The notes beneath the pieces were generated by a model. That model was not told the origin of the DNA. It did no database searches and saw only the letters and a program-made list of their open reading frames with translations. Below are positions 40,833-49,948 of a stretch of DNA of 64,000 nucleotides, one piece after another. The DNA is from Elusimicrobiota bacterium (GTDB taxonomy: Bacteria; Elusimicrobiota; Elusimicrobia; UBA1565; UBA9628), in the NCBI GenBank assembly GCA_003452935.1, contig DMMY01000027.1, positions 124,001-188,000 of the forward strand, given 5' to 3'. Both the position numbers and the translations under genes were made by a program. Within the stretch, counting starts at the first letter, position 1, and every line of letters begins with the position of its first letter.

Positions 40833-42194
40833 ATGACACCCCTCGGAGTGCTGCGCCCGGTTTCGGAAGAATCGTTGGGCTCGCCGGAACGTTTCGCGGC
40901 GCTCAAGCGCAAGATACAGGAAGGCACGGCCACGGTCGGCGTGGTGGGCCTGGGCTACGTCGGCCTGCCTCTGGCTTGCGCCTTCGCCGAGAAGGGCTAT
41001 CCCACGACGGGCTTCGAGGTGGACGCCGAGAAGCCGCGGCGCATCGCCGCGGGCTCTTCTTATATAGGAGACATCTCCGACGAGGACTTGGGGCGCGCGA
41101 AGGCCGGGGGCCGGCTCAAGGCCACGACGGATTTTTCCCTGCTCAAGGAGCAGGACGCGATCATCATCTGCGTGCCCACGCCTCTGCGCAAGAGCAAGGA
41201 CCCGGACATCTCCTATATCCTCGCGGCCACCCATGAGATCGAGAAGACCCTGCGGCCGGGCCAGCTCATCATCCTGGAGAGCACGACCTATCCGGGCACG
41301 ACCCGCGAGATTCTCCTTCCGGCTTTCACCCGCAAGGACTTTCAGCTCGGCCGGGATTTCTTCCTCGCCTTCTCCCCCGAACGCGTGGACCCGGGCAACA
41401 AGGAATACAAGATTCACAACACCCCGAAGGTTGTCGGCGGCGCGACCCCGCGCTGCCTGGAGCTTTCCGCCCTGCTCTACGGCAAGGTCGCCCGGCACGT
41501 CTTCCCGGTCACCTCGCTGGAGGTCGCCGAGATGGCCAAGCTCCTGGAGAACACGTTCCGCGCCGTCAACATCGGCATGGTCAACGAGATGGCCATGATG
41601 TGCGGCCGGCTGGGCATAAGCATCTCCGAGGTGGTGGAGGCGGCCAAGACCAAGCCTTTCGGCTACATGCCGTTCTATCCGGGGCCGGGCATCGGCGGCC
41701 ACTGCATCCCCCTTGACCCGCACTACCTGGCCTGGAAGATGCGCACCCTCGACTTCGAGCCGCGCTTCATAGAACTGGCTGGCGCCATCAACTCCCGAAT
41801 GCCCGAATACGTCGTGGAGCGCGCCGAGGACATCCTGAACCTGGAGCAGGGCAAGGCGCTCTCTCGTTCCCAGGTGCTGGTCTTGGGCGTTTCCTACAAG
41901 AAGGACATCTCGGACATGCGCGAGTCTCCCGCCATAGAGGTCATCGAGCATCTGCTGCTCAAGAAAGCCCGGGTCTCGTACCATGATCCGTACGTCGCCG
42001 AGCTGGAGGTCGCCGGCAGCCAGCTGCGCTCGGTCGCGCTCGACGAAAGGGCGGTGTCCTCGTCCGACCTGGTCTTGATCGTGACGGATCATTCCGCGGT
42101 GGACTATGGCCTCGTCGTCCAGCGCGCCCAACTGGTCCTCGACACGCGCAACGTGCTGAAGGATCGCGCCGAGCATAAGATCTTCCGCCTCTAG
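40833..42194 (+). CDS. Nucleotide-sugar 6-dehydrogenase (WbpA/WecC/TviB-like)
   Basis: 453 aa. NAD site VGLGYVGLPLACAFAEKGY, central LLENTFRAVNIGMVNEMA, catalytic Cys in GPGIGGHCIPLDPHYLAW, and C-terminal VLGVSYKKDISDMRESPA. Oxidises C6 of a UDP-sugar (UDP-GlcNAc, UDP-ManNAc or UDP-Glc) to a uronic acid. GGAGGAAG lies before the ATG. As first gene of the operon it points to a uronic-acid-containing polymer. Confidence 0.92.
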   Translation: MTPLGVLRPVSEESLGSPERFAALKRKIQEGTATVGVVGLGYVGLPLACAFAEKGYPTTGFEVDAEKPRRIAAGSSYIGDISDEDLGRAKAGGRLKATTDFSLLKEQDAIIICVPTPLRKSKDPDISYILAATHEIEKTLRPGQLIILESTTYPGTTREILLPAFTRKDFQLGRDFFLAFSPERVDPGNKEYKIHNTPKVVGGATPRCLELSALLYGKVARHVFPVTSLEVAEMAKLLENTFRAVNIGMVNEMAMMCGRLGISISEVVEAAKTKPFGYMPFYPGPGIGGHCIPLDPHYLAWKMRTLDFEPRFIELAGAINSRMPEYVVERAEDILNLEQGKALSRSQVLVLGVSYKKDISDMRESPAIEVIEHLLLKKARVSYHDPYVAELEVAGSQLRSVALDERAVSSSDLVLIVTDHSAVDYGLVVQRAQLVLDTRNVLKDRAEHKIFRL

Positions 42195-42210
42195 GACGGA
42201 GAAAACCGGC

Positions 42211-43806
42211 ATGAGCAAAACCGCCAACGAATCCGTTCTGTCCCAAGGCGAGCAGAGGCGCTACCCGCGCGCGGCCTCGGACGCCGCCGGCGAGATCATC
42301 ATCGGCCGCTGGCCCCGAAGGAGGAGGCTGCCCCTGCGCGTGCGCGACATGAGCGCCACCGGCATCAGCGTCCGGCTCCCGCGCCTCGCCAAAACGCCGG
42401 TTTGCCGACGCGCGACCGTGCGCTGGGACGTCCCCCCCGGGGCGCTCCCCTTGAAGCGCCCGGTCCGGCTGAGAATTTCAGGGACCATCCTGCCCAGGCC
42501 GGAGCCCGGAGCCTACGGCTTCCGGTTCGACCGGCTGCTCGATGAGCATTTAGCCCAGCAGAAGACCCAGACCCGGAAGTCCCTCGCCGCATTGGCCGCG
42601 GTCGGCCTGGCGGTCGCGATCGCCTTCCTAAAAACGCGCAACATCATCTCCTTCTGGTACGATCCCCTCTGGCAGGCCTACAGCATGCTGGCGGGATTCT
42701 ACGTCCTCTCGCGCATCGGCTATTCCTTCTTCTACAAGGAGCCGGCCGACCATGGCGTCATCAAGTCGCTGACCGTGGTCCTGCCCATCAAGAACGAGGA
42801 GCGCCACATCGAGTCGGTCATCCGGCGGCTGTTCATGGCGCGCTATCCCCGGGACATGTTCGAGGTCATCGCGATCGACGACGGCTCCACGGACGGCACC
42901 TGGGAGGTTCTGCAACGCCTGGCGCCGCAGTTCCCCCGCCTGCAGATCCACCGCTTCCGTCAAAACAAAGGCAAGCGGCACGGGATGGCGCTCGGCGCGC
43001 AGAAGGCGCGCGGAGAAATCCTGATTTTCATGGACTCCGACAGCCTCATCGAGCCGGAAGGCTTTTACCGCATCGTCCAGCCTTTCCACGACAGCCGGGT
43101 GGGAGCGGTGGCCGGGCACACCAACATCATCATCGAGCCGGAAAATTTCATCTCCAAGATGGAGGCGGTGCGCTATTTCATTTCCCAGCGGGTGATGAAG
43201 GCCGCCGAAAGCGTTTTCGGGGCCGTCAACTGCTGCCCCGGGCCGTTTTCGGCCTACCGCCGGGAGGCGGTGATGGAGGTTCTCGATGAATGGCTCAACC
43301 AGAAATTTCTGGGCGCCGCCGCCACTTTCGGAGACGACCGCAGCCTGACCAACCGGGTCCTGAAGAACTACCGCGTCGTCTATCACGCCGGGGCCCGATG
43401 CAGCACCTACGCCCCGGACAATTGGTCGGGCTTCCTGAAGCAGCAGCTGCGCTGGAAAAAATCCTGGGTCCGGGAGACGCTCACCACCGCGCTCATCATG
43501 ACGCGGGAGCATCCCTTAGCCGCCCTGCCGTACTTCACGAGCATCCTGGTCACGCTCATGTCGCCCATGGTGGTCTTGAGGGTCTTTCTGTACTCGCCCC
43601 TGGTCATGGGCGCCGCGACCTATTTCCCCTACCTCTTCGGGCTGATGCTCGTCTTCCTGCTCTTCGGAGTCCTGTATTACTATTACACGCAATCGCGGTA
43701 CTGGTACTACGGTCTGGTCTTCGCCGTGGTCTATTCATGGGTATTCTCTCTCCAGACCTATTACGCCATCCTGACGGTCCGCAAGAACCACTGGGGGACC
43801 CGTTAG
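42211..43806 (+). CDS. PilZ domain - family 2 glycosyltransferase (polysaccharide synthase)
   Basis: 531 aa. Residues 15-115 are a PilZ domain with the c-di-GMP motifs RRYPR and DMSATG. Two membrane segments follow (about 124-176). GT2 catalytic core at 185-420: IAIDDGSTDGTW, FMDSDSLIEPEGF, GDDRSLTNRVL, QQLRWKKSWVRE (the QxxRW of processive synthases). Four or so membrane segments close the protein. Relatives make cellulose, PNAG, hyaluronan or alginate. Having PilZ at the N-terminus of the synthase itself suggests direct c-di-GMP control. Starts 16 bp after the dehydrogenase. Confidence 0.9.
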   Translation: MSKTANESVLSQGEQRRYPRAASDAAGEIIIGRWPRRRRLPLRVRDMSATGISVRLPRLAKTPVCRRATVRWDVPPGALPLKRPVRLRISGTILPRPEPGAYGFRFDRLLDEHLAQQKTQTRKSLAALAAVGLAVAIAFLKTRNIISFWYDPLWQAYSMLAGFYVLSRIGYSFFYKEPADHGVIKSLTVVLPIKNEERHIESVIRRLFMARYPRDMFEVIAIDDGSTDGTWEVLQRLAPQFPRLQIHRFRQNKGKRHGMALGAQKARGEILIFMDSDSLIEPEGFYRIVQPFHDSRVGAVAGHTNIIIEPENFISKMEAVRYFISQRVMKAAESVFGAVNCCPGPFSAYRREAVMEVLDEWLNQKFLGAAATFGDDRSLTNRVLKNYRVVYHAGARCSTYAPDNWSGFLKQQLRWKKSWVRETLTTALIMTREHPLAALPYFTSILVTLMSPMVVLRVFLYSPLVMGAATYFPYLFGLMLVFLLFGVLYYYYTQSRYWYYGLVFAVVYSWVFSLQTYYAILTVRKNHWGTR

Positions 43807-45071
43807 TGCGGCGAAAACCGCCCCACACCCTCGCTTGGGTCCTAACGGGCCTGGTCTTCTTCGCGGGATATCTGACATGGCGGCTTTCATACCGACATCC
43901 GGAGCCGCCTCCGGCGGCTCCGGCCCCGGCCCCGGGCCAAAGCGTGGATTGGTATTTCCTTTTGAGGATGCCCGCGGTCACGGCTCAATACGAGTCGGGC
44001 ATCGAGATCATGAAGGCGCGCTATGGCCGATGGCTCGAGGAGTTCCGCCGGGCGGGCTTTTCCCCCATGCTCCTCTCCGAGGCGCGCGACCGACTCTCCC
44101 GAGGCGCGGGGCTCCCTGAAAAGACTCTGGTAACGATCTTCGAGCCGGGCTACAGGCGCACCTACGATCTTCTGTCCCCGATCCTTCGCCGGCTGCAATG
44201 GCCCGCGGTCTGGCTTTCCGACGGCCCGGCCATGGAGCGCGCGCAAAGAGAGTTCATCACCTACCATACCGCCAGGCTCATGATCGACTCCCAATGGTGG
44301 GACGTAGGCTATTCCCGCCCCCGAGGCGGCTTCGAGATACACTCCCGCCGGCACGCCCCTTTCATGCTGGGCAACGCGAAGACGGGCCCATGGTCCACGA
44401 TAGAAGGCACCTTCGCCGTCAACCACGGGCCGCGCATGGAGAACCTCAACGTCCTCAACATCAATCCCGATTGGGAGCCCGAAGAGCTGATCAACCGGCT
44501 CCGGGTCGAGTTGCCGGCCACGGGCCCCACCTACCTGACGAAAGGCCACATCCATAACCGCGAGTGGGGCTTGGGCTTCCCGGCGGCCGGTTGCGACGAG
44601 AAGCAGGCGCGCTTCGACCTGGTCTCGCCGCTGGGCCGCCGGGGAACCCGCCTGTTCTGGCTCAGCACCAAGGCCGCCCCGAACTTCAAACTGCGCGTGG
44701 AAGCGGCCTCGATTATCGGCGAGTTCCAATTGCATCTGCGCGATGACGAAGCCGCGGGCGAGGAACTCCTGCTGATCTACACCGAATCGAAGCTGATCAT
44801 ACAGGAGCTTCCCAAAAAGACGCGCCAGCCCCTCTTCGTAGGCCCGCACCCGGTGGGGCCTGGTCATCGGTTCACGGCCGATATCCTGCTTTCCGGGAGG
44901 CACCTCGAGGTTTCATACAACGGCGGCGCCAAATGGTCCACTGACGCGCTCGCCAATCCCGCCACCGACAACGGCATCGTCCAAGTCTCCATTCTGGACA
45001 AGGTCCGCGGCATAGGCCGCGCCAACTCCATCTCCCTGCTTTTCACGCCGTTGGCCGAGGCGCCGTTCTGA
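43806..45071 (+). CDS. Membrane-anchored degenerate polysaccharide deacetylase-like protein
   Basis: 421 aa from a GTG that overlaps the previous TAG by one base (GGGGGA upstream). An N-terminal anchor (LAWVLTGLVFFAGYLTW) and Pro/Ala linker precede a NodB-like region. LPEKTLVTIFEPGYRRTYDLLSPIL at about 102-126 aligns with the TFDDGY motif, but the two metal-binding Asp positions are Glu-Pro. The usual His pair is also not evident. So it is probably inactive as a deacetylase and may bind the polymer. Residues 280-415 look beta-rich (a possible carbohydrate-binding module). Confidence 0.7.
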   Translation: MRRKPPHTLAWVLTGLVFFAGYLTWRLSYRHPEPPPAAPAPAPGQSVDWYFLLRMPAVTAQYESGIEIMKARYGRWLEEFRRAGFSPMLLSEARDRLSRGAGLPEKTLVTIFEPGYRRTYDLLSPILRRLQWPAVWLSDGPAMERAQREFITYHTARLMIDSQWWDVGYSRPRGGFEIHSRRHAPFMLGNAKTGPWSTIEGTFAVNHGPRMENLNVLNINPDWEPEELINRLRVELPATGPTYLTKGHIHNREWGLGFPAAGCDEKQARFDLVSPLGRRGTRLFWLSTKAAPNFKLRVEAASIIGEFQLHLRDDEAAGEELLLIYTESKLIIQELPKKTRQPLFVGPHPVGPGHRFTADILLSGRHLEVSYNGGAKWSTDALANPATDNGIVQVSILDKVRGIGRANSISLLFTPLAEAPF

Positions 45072-45072
45072 C

Positions 45073-48000
45073 ATGGTTCATTCCCGCTTCCGTGCCGCGC
45101 GCGCGGCCGCGGTCCTCTTGGTCGGCCTATGCCTGGCCGCCGGCTCATGGGCCTTCGCCGGCAGCCCCGTAGACCAGGGAGCTCTGCGTCAGCAAGCCAA
45201 CGCCCTGCTGCGTCTGGGCCAATACGAAGAGGCCATCGGCATCTTTCAACGAATTTCATCCGCCGATCCGCTCGACGTCGGCGCCCGCAAGGATCTCATG
45301 CTGGCGTATTGGAGCGCCGAGCGCTTCGATGAGGCCAAGCGCATCGCCCTCGGCATCCTCGACGCCAAGCCGGACGACCCGGACGCCGTCGGGATCGTCA
45401 GCAACGCCCGCTCCGCCCGCAATCGCGATCTGATTCCGGCGTTGCGGGCCAAAGCCGTCGCCCAATTCCAACAACAGAAATACGCGGAATCGGCTAAAAT
45501 ATTCCGGGAGATCGTCAAGCTCGACCCCCCGAATTTTCTGGCCCGCCGGGACTTGATGTGGGCCCTATGGAGGCTGGAGAACTATCCGGAAGCGGTCGAG
45601 GCCGCCCGCCAGGTCCTGGCCGTGCGCCCCCATGACACGGAAGCGCTCGACGTCGTCAAGACCGCCCCGACCATCTTGGCGAGGAAGAACCGGGAATCCC
45701 TCTACCGCGAAGCCAAGCAGCGCCTGGATGACAACCAATACGAAACCGCCATCCCGCTGTTCCAACAGCTAAGCAAGCTGGACGCCCGGAACACCGCCTA
45801 TCGCCATCAGCTGCTCTCCGCCCTGATCAAGGTCGGCCGCTACCAGGAGGCCCTGGAGGTCGGCCGCGACCTCACGAAATCGGTCCAGGACGACGCCTCC
45901 AGCTGGAACGCCCTGGCGCGCGCGCAAATCGAAACGCGTCAACTGACAGCGGCCCTGGAGAGCTACGCCAAGAGCCTGCTCTTGAAGCCGGACCAGCCCC
46001 AGGTGATGGTCGCGATGGCCCGCATCCATGTCAACCTGCGCAATTTCGAAGCAGCCGAGCGGCTGATCCTGGGGGTGGAGGTCTCCACCGCCCTGCCGCC
46101 GAACGCTTATCCGGTCATGGGCGAGGCCCTTTTTTGGAGCAATCAATTCATCGCGGCCTGGCCGTATTGGAGCAAGGCCGTCGAGCTCTTCCCCGATGCG
46201 GCCGGCTGCAGGTTCTACGAAGCCTGGACGCAGTCCCGCATCCCCGGCCAGGAAGACCTGGCGCGCGACAAGATGCGCCAGCTCGTCAACGAATACCGCG
46301 ACCGGCAGGCGCTGAACTTCCTGGTCGATGACGCGCTCATGAGCGGCCGCGTTTCCTCCGCGATCAACCTCCTGGAGGATTGGCTTGTCGACCTCCAGCC
46401 CAGGGAGAACCTGGTGTTTCGCCTCGCGACGCTCTATCTGAGCGAGCGGAAATGGGGCCCGCTGGAGAAGCTCATCGACCGATACCTGGCGGTCTTCCCG
46501 ACGAGCCAGACCGGACAGCTCCTCAAGGCCGAAGCGGCTTTGCATGACAAAAGGTTCTCCGAGGCCGAAGCGGCCTGCCGCAACGCTCTCCAGATCAACC
46601 CCAACTTTCAGGACGGCTACCAGATGCTCGCCAACGTCCTGGAGAGCCAGGGCCGCGCCAAAGAGGCGGCACAATACATGGAGAAAGCCTGGTCGCTCAA
46701 CCCCACCAACCCGCCCAGCCTGCTCGCATACGCCCAAACTCTTTACAACGCGCACGAGCAACGCCGGGCGAAGGACCTGTTGGCGAATTGGCTCAAGGAG
46801 AACGAGGGCTCCGCCGTCGTTCCGGTGCTCCTTTACCACGGGCTCACCGCCAGCCCGAAGGATCCGATGCTGGTTTACTCGTATCACCACTACGCCGGAG
46901 TATTCGACGAGCATATGCGGGCCCTGAGCGAGGCGGGCTACACGTCCGTCACCGCCGAGCAAGTCAATTCCTGGCTGCGCGGCGGCCAAACCCTGCCGCC
47001 GCGGCCGGTGCTCATCACCTTCGATGACGGCCGCACCGACAGCCTCACCATGGCCGATCCGATCCTGCAAAAATATGGGTTCAAGGCCGCCATGATGGCG
47101 GCTGCGGCCAACGTCGACGGACATCCCTACCCCCCCCCCGGCTACGCGTCGTGGCGGCACCTGAAGGATTTCCAAAGCACCGGCCGCTGGGAGATACAGT
47201 CTCACGGAGACATGGCCCACACCTACATTCCCATCACCCCCGACGGAGTCAAGGGACTTTTCCTGATAAACCGCCAATGGCTGGACTCAGCCGGACGGCT
47301 CGAGACCACGGATGAATGGCGGCAACGCATCGACCGCGACTACGCGGACATCCAAGCAAAAATTCAGGACCAGCTGGGAACCAAGCCCTCGGCTTTCGCC
47401 TACCCGGAGGGCGCGTACGGCCAAAAAGACGACAACTCCAACGTGCCGGAATCGGCCGAGGTCAACCAGGCGCTGGTGAAAAAGCATTACGACACGGCCT
47501 ACGTCCAGGACGCCTTCGGGATGAATCTACGCAGCCAGGACCGGGGACGGATGAACCGGGTCGAACCCAACAGCGCCTGGACCGGACCAGATTTGATTCG
47601 GCACCTGCAGGACAACAACCCCTTCGCCCGGGCGTACAAGCAGCTCATCGATTGGGCCGCATGGGAGGACCGGCCGCGCGAGGCCTATGGCTGGCTGGCG
47701 CGGCTCAAAGCCGGCGGCGCCAGCGCCCCCGCTTTGCTCGCCAAGGAAGCGCAGATCCGGCTTTACGCCGGAGATTTCGCCGCGGGACAGGCCCAGGCCC
47801 AACAGGCCCTTTCCGCCGCGAATTTCCCGGATTTGGCGGCCGCTCTGCGGTCCGCGACCGCCCAAGGCGGAACTTTCTGGACTCCGGGCTTCTCGTTCCA
47901 GCATGACAACAGCGGGCGGGAATATTGGATGTTCAATCAAAGCCTCTTCCTTCCCAGGAGGGACGCCGCGCAGTTCCACGTCGCCCACCGCCGCGCCGAA

Positions 48001-48711
48001 TTCGCGCAGGCGGGCAGCCGGAGGGTGATCGACAACGCCGTCGGCGCCGGCGTCGAGCTAAACCTGGGTTTGAACCACCGCCTGGGCTTGACCGCCATGC
48101 AGCACTTCCAGAACGGAGCCGACGCCTTTCTTTCCGGAGCCGGCAAGCTGGACTCGCGCTGGAGCGATGACTTGTCCAGCCGGCTGGAACTGGGGCGCGC
48201 GCCCCTTTCCAACGCGCTCGCTCTTTCGCGCAATATCACGGGCCGCTACGGGATCATCGCCGCGAGCTGGAACCTGGGCGGTCTCTGGAGATTGCTCCTG
48301 CAGGAGGAATGGACGGCCTACTCCGACGACAATCGCCGCGCCGCGACCCAGGCGCAGGCGGAGAGGGTCATCTACGACGACGACCGAATCGTCTTGAAGG
48401 GCATCGACCGCTTCACCTACGACAACACGAGCCGTTTCAGCCGCGACTATTACACGCCCCGCAGCCTGAAAATGAACGCCCTGGGGCCGGAGCTCTCCTG
48501 CAACGTGTTCCGGCGGGGACGGCTGACGCTGCGCTACCTGCCGGCTTACGCGGACGAGGACGGCGTGAGCTCGCATTTCACCAACGAACTCCAGGCGGGA
48601 TTGGAATGGCGCTGGAACGGCGTCAATTCCCTGCGGCCGTCTTACACGCGCTACGACACGCCCAGCTATCACGCCGACTACTTCAGCATCGAACTCACGC
48701 AGCACTTCTAG
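45073..48711 (+). CDS. TPR - polysaccharide deacetylase - outer-membrane beta-barrel fusion
   Basis: 1,212 aa with a signal peptide (AAAVLLVGLCLAAGSWAFA). Residues 30-570 are TPR repeats (e.g. LRLGQYEEAIGIFQRISSADP). Residues 580-860 are a complete NodB deacetylase: LLYHG, ITFDDGRTD with D651/D652, and QSHGDMAH with H711/H716. From about 933 to the end, alternating aromatic strands end FSIELTQHF, a typical beta-barrel assembly signal with C-terminal Phe. In the PNAG system these are two proteins, PgaA (TPR plus porin) and PgaB (deacetylase). Here they are one, so the chain would be deacetylated and exported by the same molecule. One base separates it from the gene before. Confidence 0.85.
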   Translation: MVHSRFRAARAAAVLLVGLCLAAGSWAFAGSPVDQGALRQQANALLRLGQYEEAIGIFQRISSADPLDVGARKDLMLAYWSAERFDEAKRIALGILDAKPDDPDAVGIVSNARSARNRDLIPALRAKAVAQFQQQKYAESAKIFREIVKLDPPNFLARRDLMWALWRLENYPEAVEAARQVLAVRPHDTEALDVVKTAPTILARKNRESLYREAKQRLDDNQYETAIPLFQQLSKLDARNTAYRHQLLSALIKVGRYQEALEVGRDLTKSVQDDASSWNALARAQIETRQLTAALESYAKSLLLKPDQPQVMVAMARIHVNLRNFEAAERLILGVEVSTALPPNAYPVMGEALFWSNQFIAAWPYWSKAVELFPDAAGCRFYEAWTQSRIPGQEDLARDKMRQLVNEYRDRQALNFLVDDALMSGRVSSAINLLEDWLVDLQPRENLVFRLATLYLSERKWGPLEKLIDRYLAVFPTSQTGQLLKAEAALHDKRFSEAEAACRNALQINPNFQDGYQMLANVLESQGRAKEAAQYMEKAWSLNPTNPPSLLAYAQTLYNAHEQRRAKDLLANWLKENEGSAVVPVLLYHGLTASPKDPMLVYSYHHYAGVFDEHMRALSEAGYTSVTAEQVNSWLRGGQTLPPRPVLITFDDGRTDSLTMADPILQKYGFKAAMMAAAANVDGHPYPPPGYASWRHLKDFQSTGRWEIQSHGDMAHTYIPITPDGVKGLFLINRQWLDSAGRLETTDEWRQRIDRDYADIQAKIQDQLGTKPSAFAYPEGAYGQKDDNSNVPESAEVNQALVKKHYDTAYVQDAFGMNLRSQDRGRMNRVEPNSAWTGPDLIRHLQDNNPFARAYKQLIDWAAWEDRPREAYGWLARLKAGGASAPALLAKEAQIRLYAGDFAAGQAQAQQALSAANFPDLAAALRSATAQGGTFWTPGFSFQHDNSGREYWMFNQSLFLPRRDAAQFHVAHRRAEFAQAGSRRVIDNAVGAGVELNLGLNHRLGLTAMQHFQNGADAFLSGAGKLDSRWSDDLSSRLELGRAPLSNALALSRNITGRYGIIAASWNLGGLWRLLLQEEWTAYSDDNRRAATQAQAERVIYDDDRIVLKGIDRFTYDNTSRFSRDYYTPRSLKMNALGPELSCNVFRRGRLTLRYLPAYADEDGVSSHFTNELQAGLEWRWNGVNSLRPSYTRYDTPSYHADYFSIELTQHF

Positions 48712-48721
48712 CCGAGGACAG

Positions 48722-49939
48722 ATGATACCTTTCAAATTGCCCGGTCGTCGCGCTTGGTGGATCGCCGCCCTCGCCGTTCTTTTGGCGGCCGGCTCATCGT
48801 CCGCGCTCATCTATGCCCGCTGCTCGTGGGACTTTCTGTTCTGCCGGCTGGCCTTCAACTACTACCTGGCCAAGGACAGCCCGGAAATAGAGCACGAGTC
48901 AAGATCCGGCAGATCCAGCGTCTACTATTTCACCAGCTACTATCTCAACGCGATGCTTTCCGCCGTCGAGGGCACCGAGGACGAAAGGCTGCTCAGGCGG
49001 ACGCTGCGCTATATCGACAACATGCTCGACACGGCCAAGGAGTTCCGCGACCAGGGGAAGAGCTTCCGGGTCTGGGGGCCCTTCTTCATCACGCCCGATT
49101 CCGCGGTCCCGGCGCCGATCCTGCATTTCACCTTCCAAGCCATGGTGCCCATAGCCCGCGCCGCGGCCGTCATCAGGAGCAACCCCCGCTGGCGCAAGCG
49201 TTACGACGCGCAGGCCCGGCGATACATCGCTTTCGTCGATCAAGCCGTCGTCCAATACTGGTACCATGGCCAGCTGCAGGAGCAGGTCCCGTGGCTCAAC
49301 CCTGACCGCTTCCCCATTTGGAACGACAACGGCTCGAACATGGGGCTCAACCTGATGTTCCTGTGCCAGGCCACGGCCGACCCGCTCTATTGCCGCCTCA
49401 GCGATGAGATCGGCGCGGCGTTCAAGAACAAGCTCGCGCCCTGGCGTACCGGCTGGATATGGGAAAACCACACGATCCCGATCGGTTCCGACACCGACAA
49501 TACCCCCGGCTCGGTCGGGAATCAGGCCGGCGTCCCGGACACGTCCCACACCAACCGCGAGGCCTTCATAATGGTCCACCTCTATGAGATGGGCCGCATT
49601 TTCGCCCGCGCGGACGTCGATCGCATGGCCAGCACGTTCGTCGACGCGATTTGGAACCAGTCGCTGGACGATCCCTCGTTCGCCAACTATATCGATGGCA
49701 ACAATCTCCCTTATCGGGTCTACAAGAAGCCGGGCTTAAACGGCAGCATCTACCACGGCTGGGCGCTCCTCGGCGGCTACTCTCCCAAGGCCCAACGGAT
49801 AGTCCTGGCGACGATCAAGGCGATCCTGCGCGGCAAGAGCAACCCCGCTCTCGAGCGCAACGCCACCAGCTACGGCGGCCCGTTATCCCTGTGCGGCCAC
49901 GCCCTGCGCAATCAAGCCATTCTGCGCAAAGGGCGCTGA
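48722..49939 (+). CDS. Anchored protein, possible (alpha/alpha) toroid glycan enzyme
   Basis: 405 aa with an N-terminal anchor (WWIAALAVLLAAGSSSALIY) and GAGGACA before the ATG. The body alternates helices with Trp/Tyr/Asn-rich turns (FRVWGPFFITPDSAVPAP, RFPIWNDNGSNMGLNLMFL, SYGGPLSLCGHAL). This pattern is like (alpha/alpha)6-barrel polysaccharide lyases or uronyl C5-epimerases. I cannot place catalytic residues. As last gene of the exopolysaccharide operon, 10 bp after the fusion gene, a trimming or editing role on the polymer is reasonable but unproven. Confidence 0.65.
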   Translation: MIPFKLPGRRAWWIAALAVLLAAGSSSALIYARCSWDFLFCRLAFNYYLAKDSPEIEHESRSGRSSVYYFTSYYLNAMLSAVEGTEDERLLRRTLRYIDNMLDTAKEFRDQGKSFRVWGPFFITPDSAVPAPILHFTFQAMVPIARAAAVIRSNPRWRKRYDAQARRYIAFVDQAVVQYWYHGQLQEQVPWLNPDRFPIWNDNGSNMGLNLMFLCQATADPLYCRLSDEIGAAFKNKLAPWRTGWIWENHTIPIGSDTDNTPGSVGNQAGVPDTSHTNREAFIMVHLYEMGRIFARADVDRMASTFVDAIWNQSLDDPSFANYIDGNNLPYRVYKKPGLNGSIYHGWALLGGYSPKAQRIVLATIKAILRGKSNPALERNATSYGGPLSLCGHALRNQAILRKGR

Positions 49940-49948
49940 AAGGCCGGA

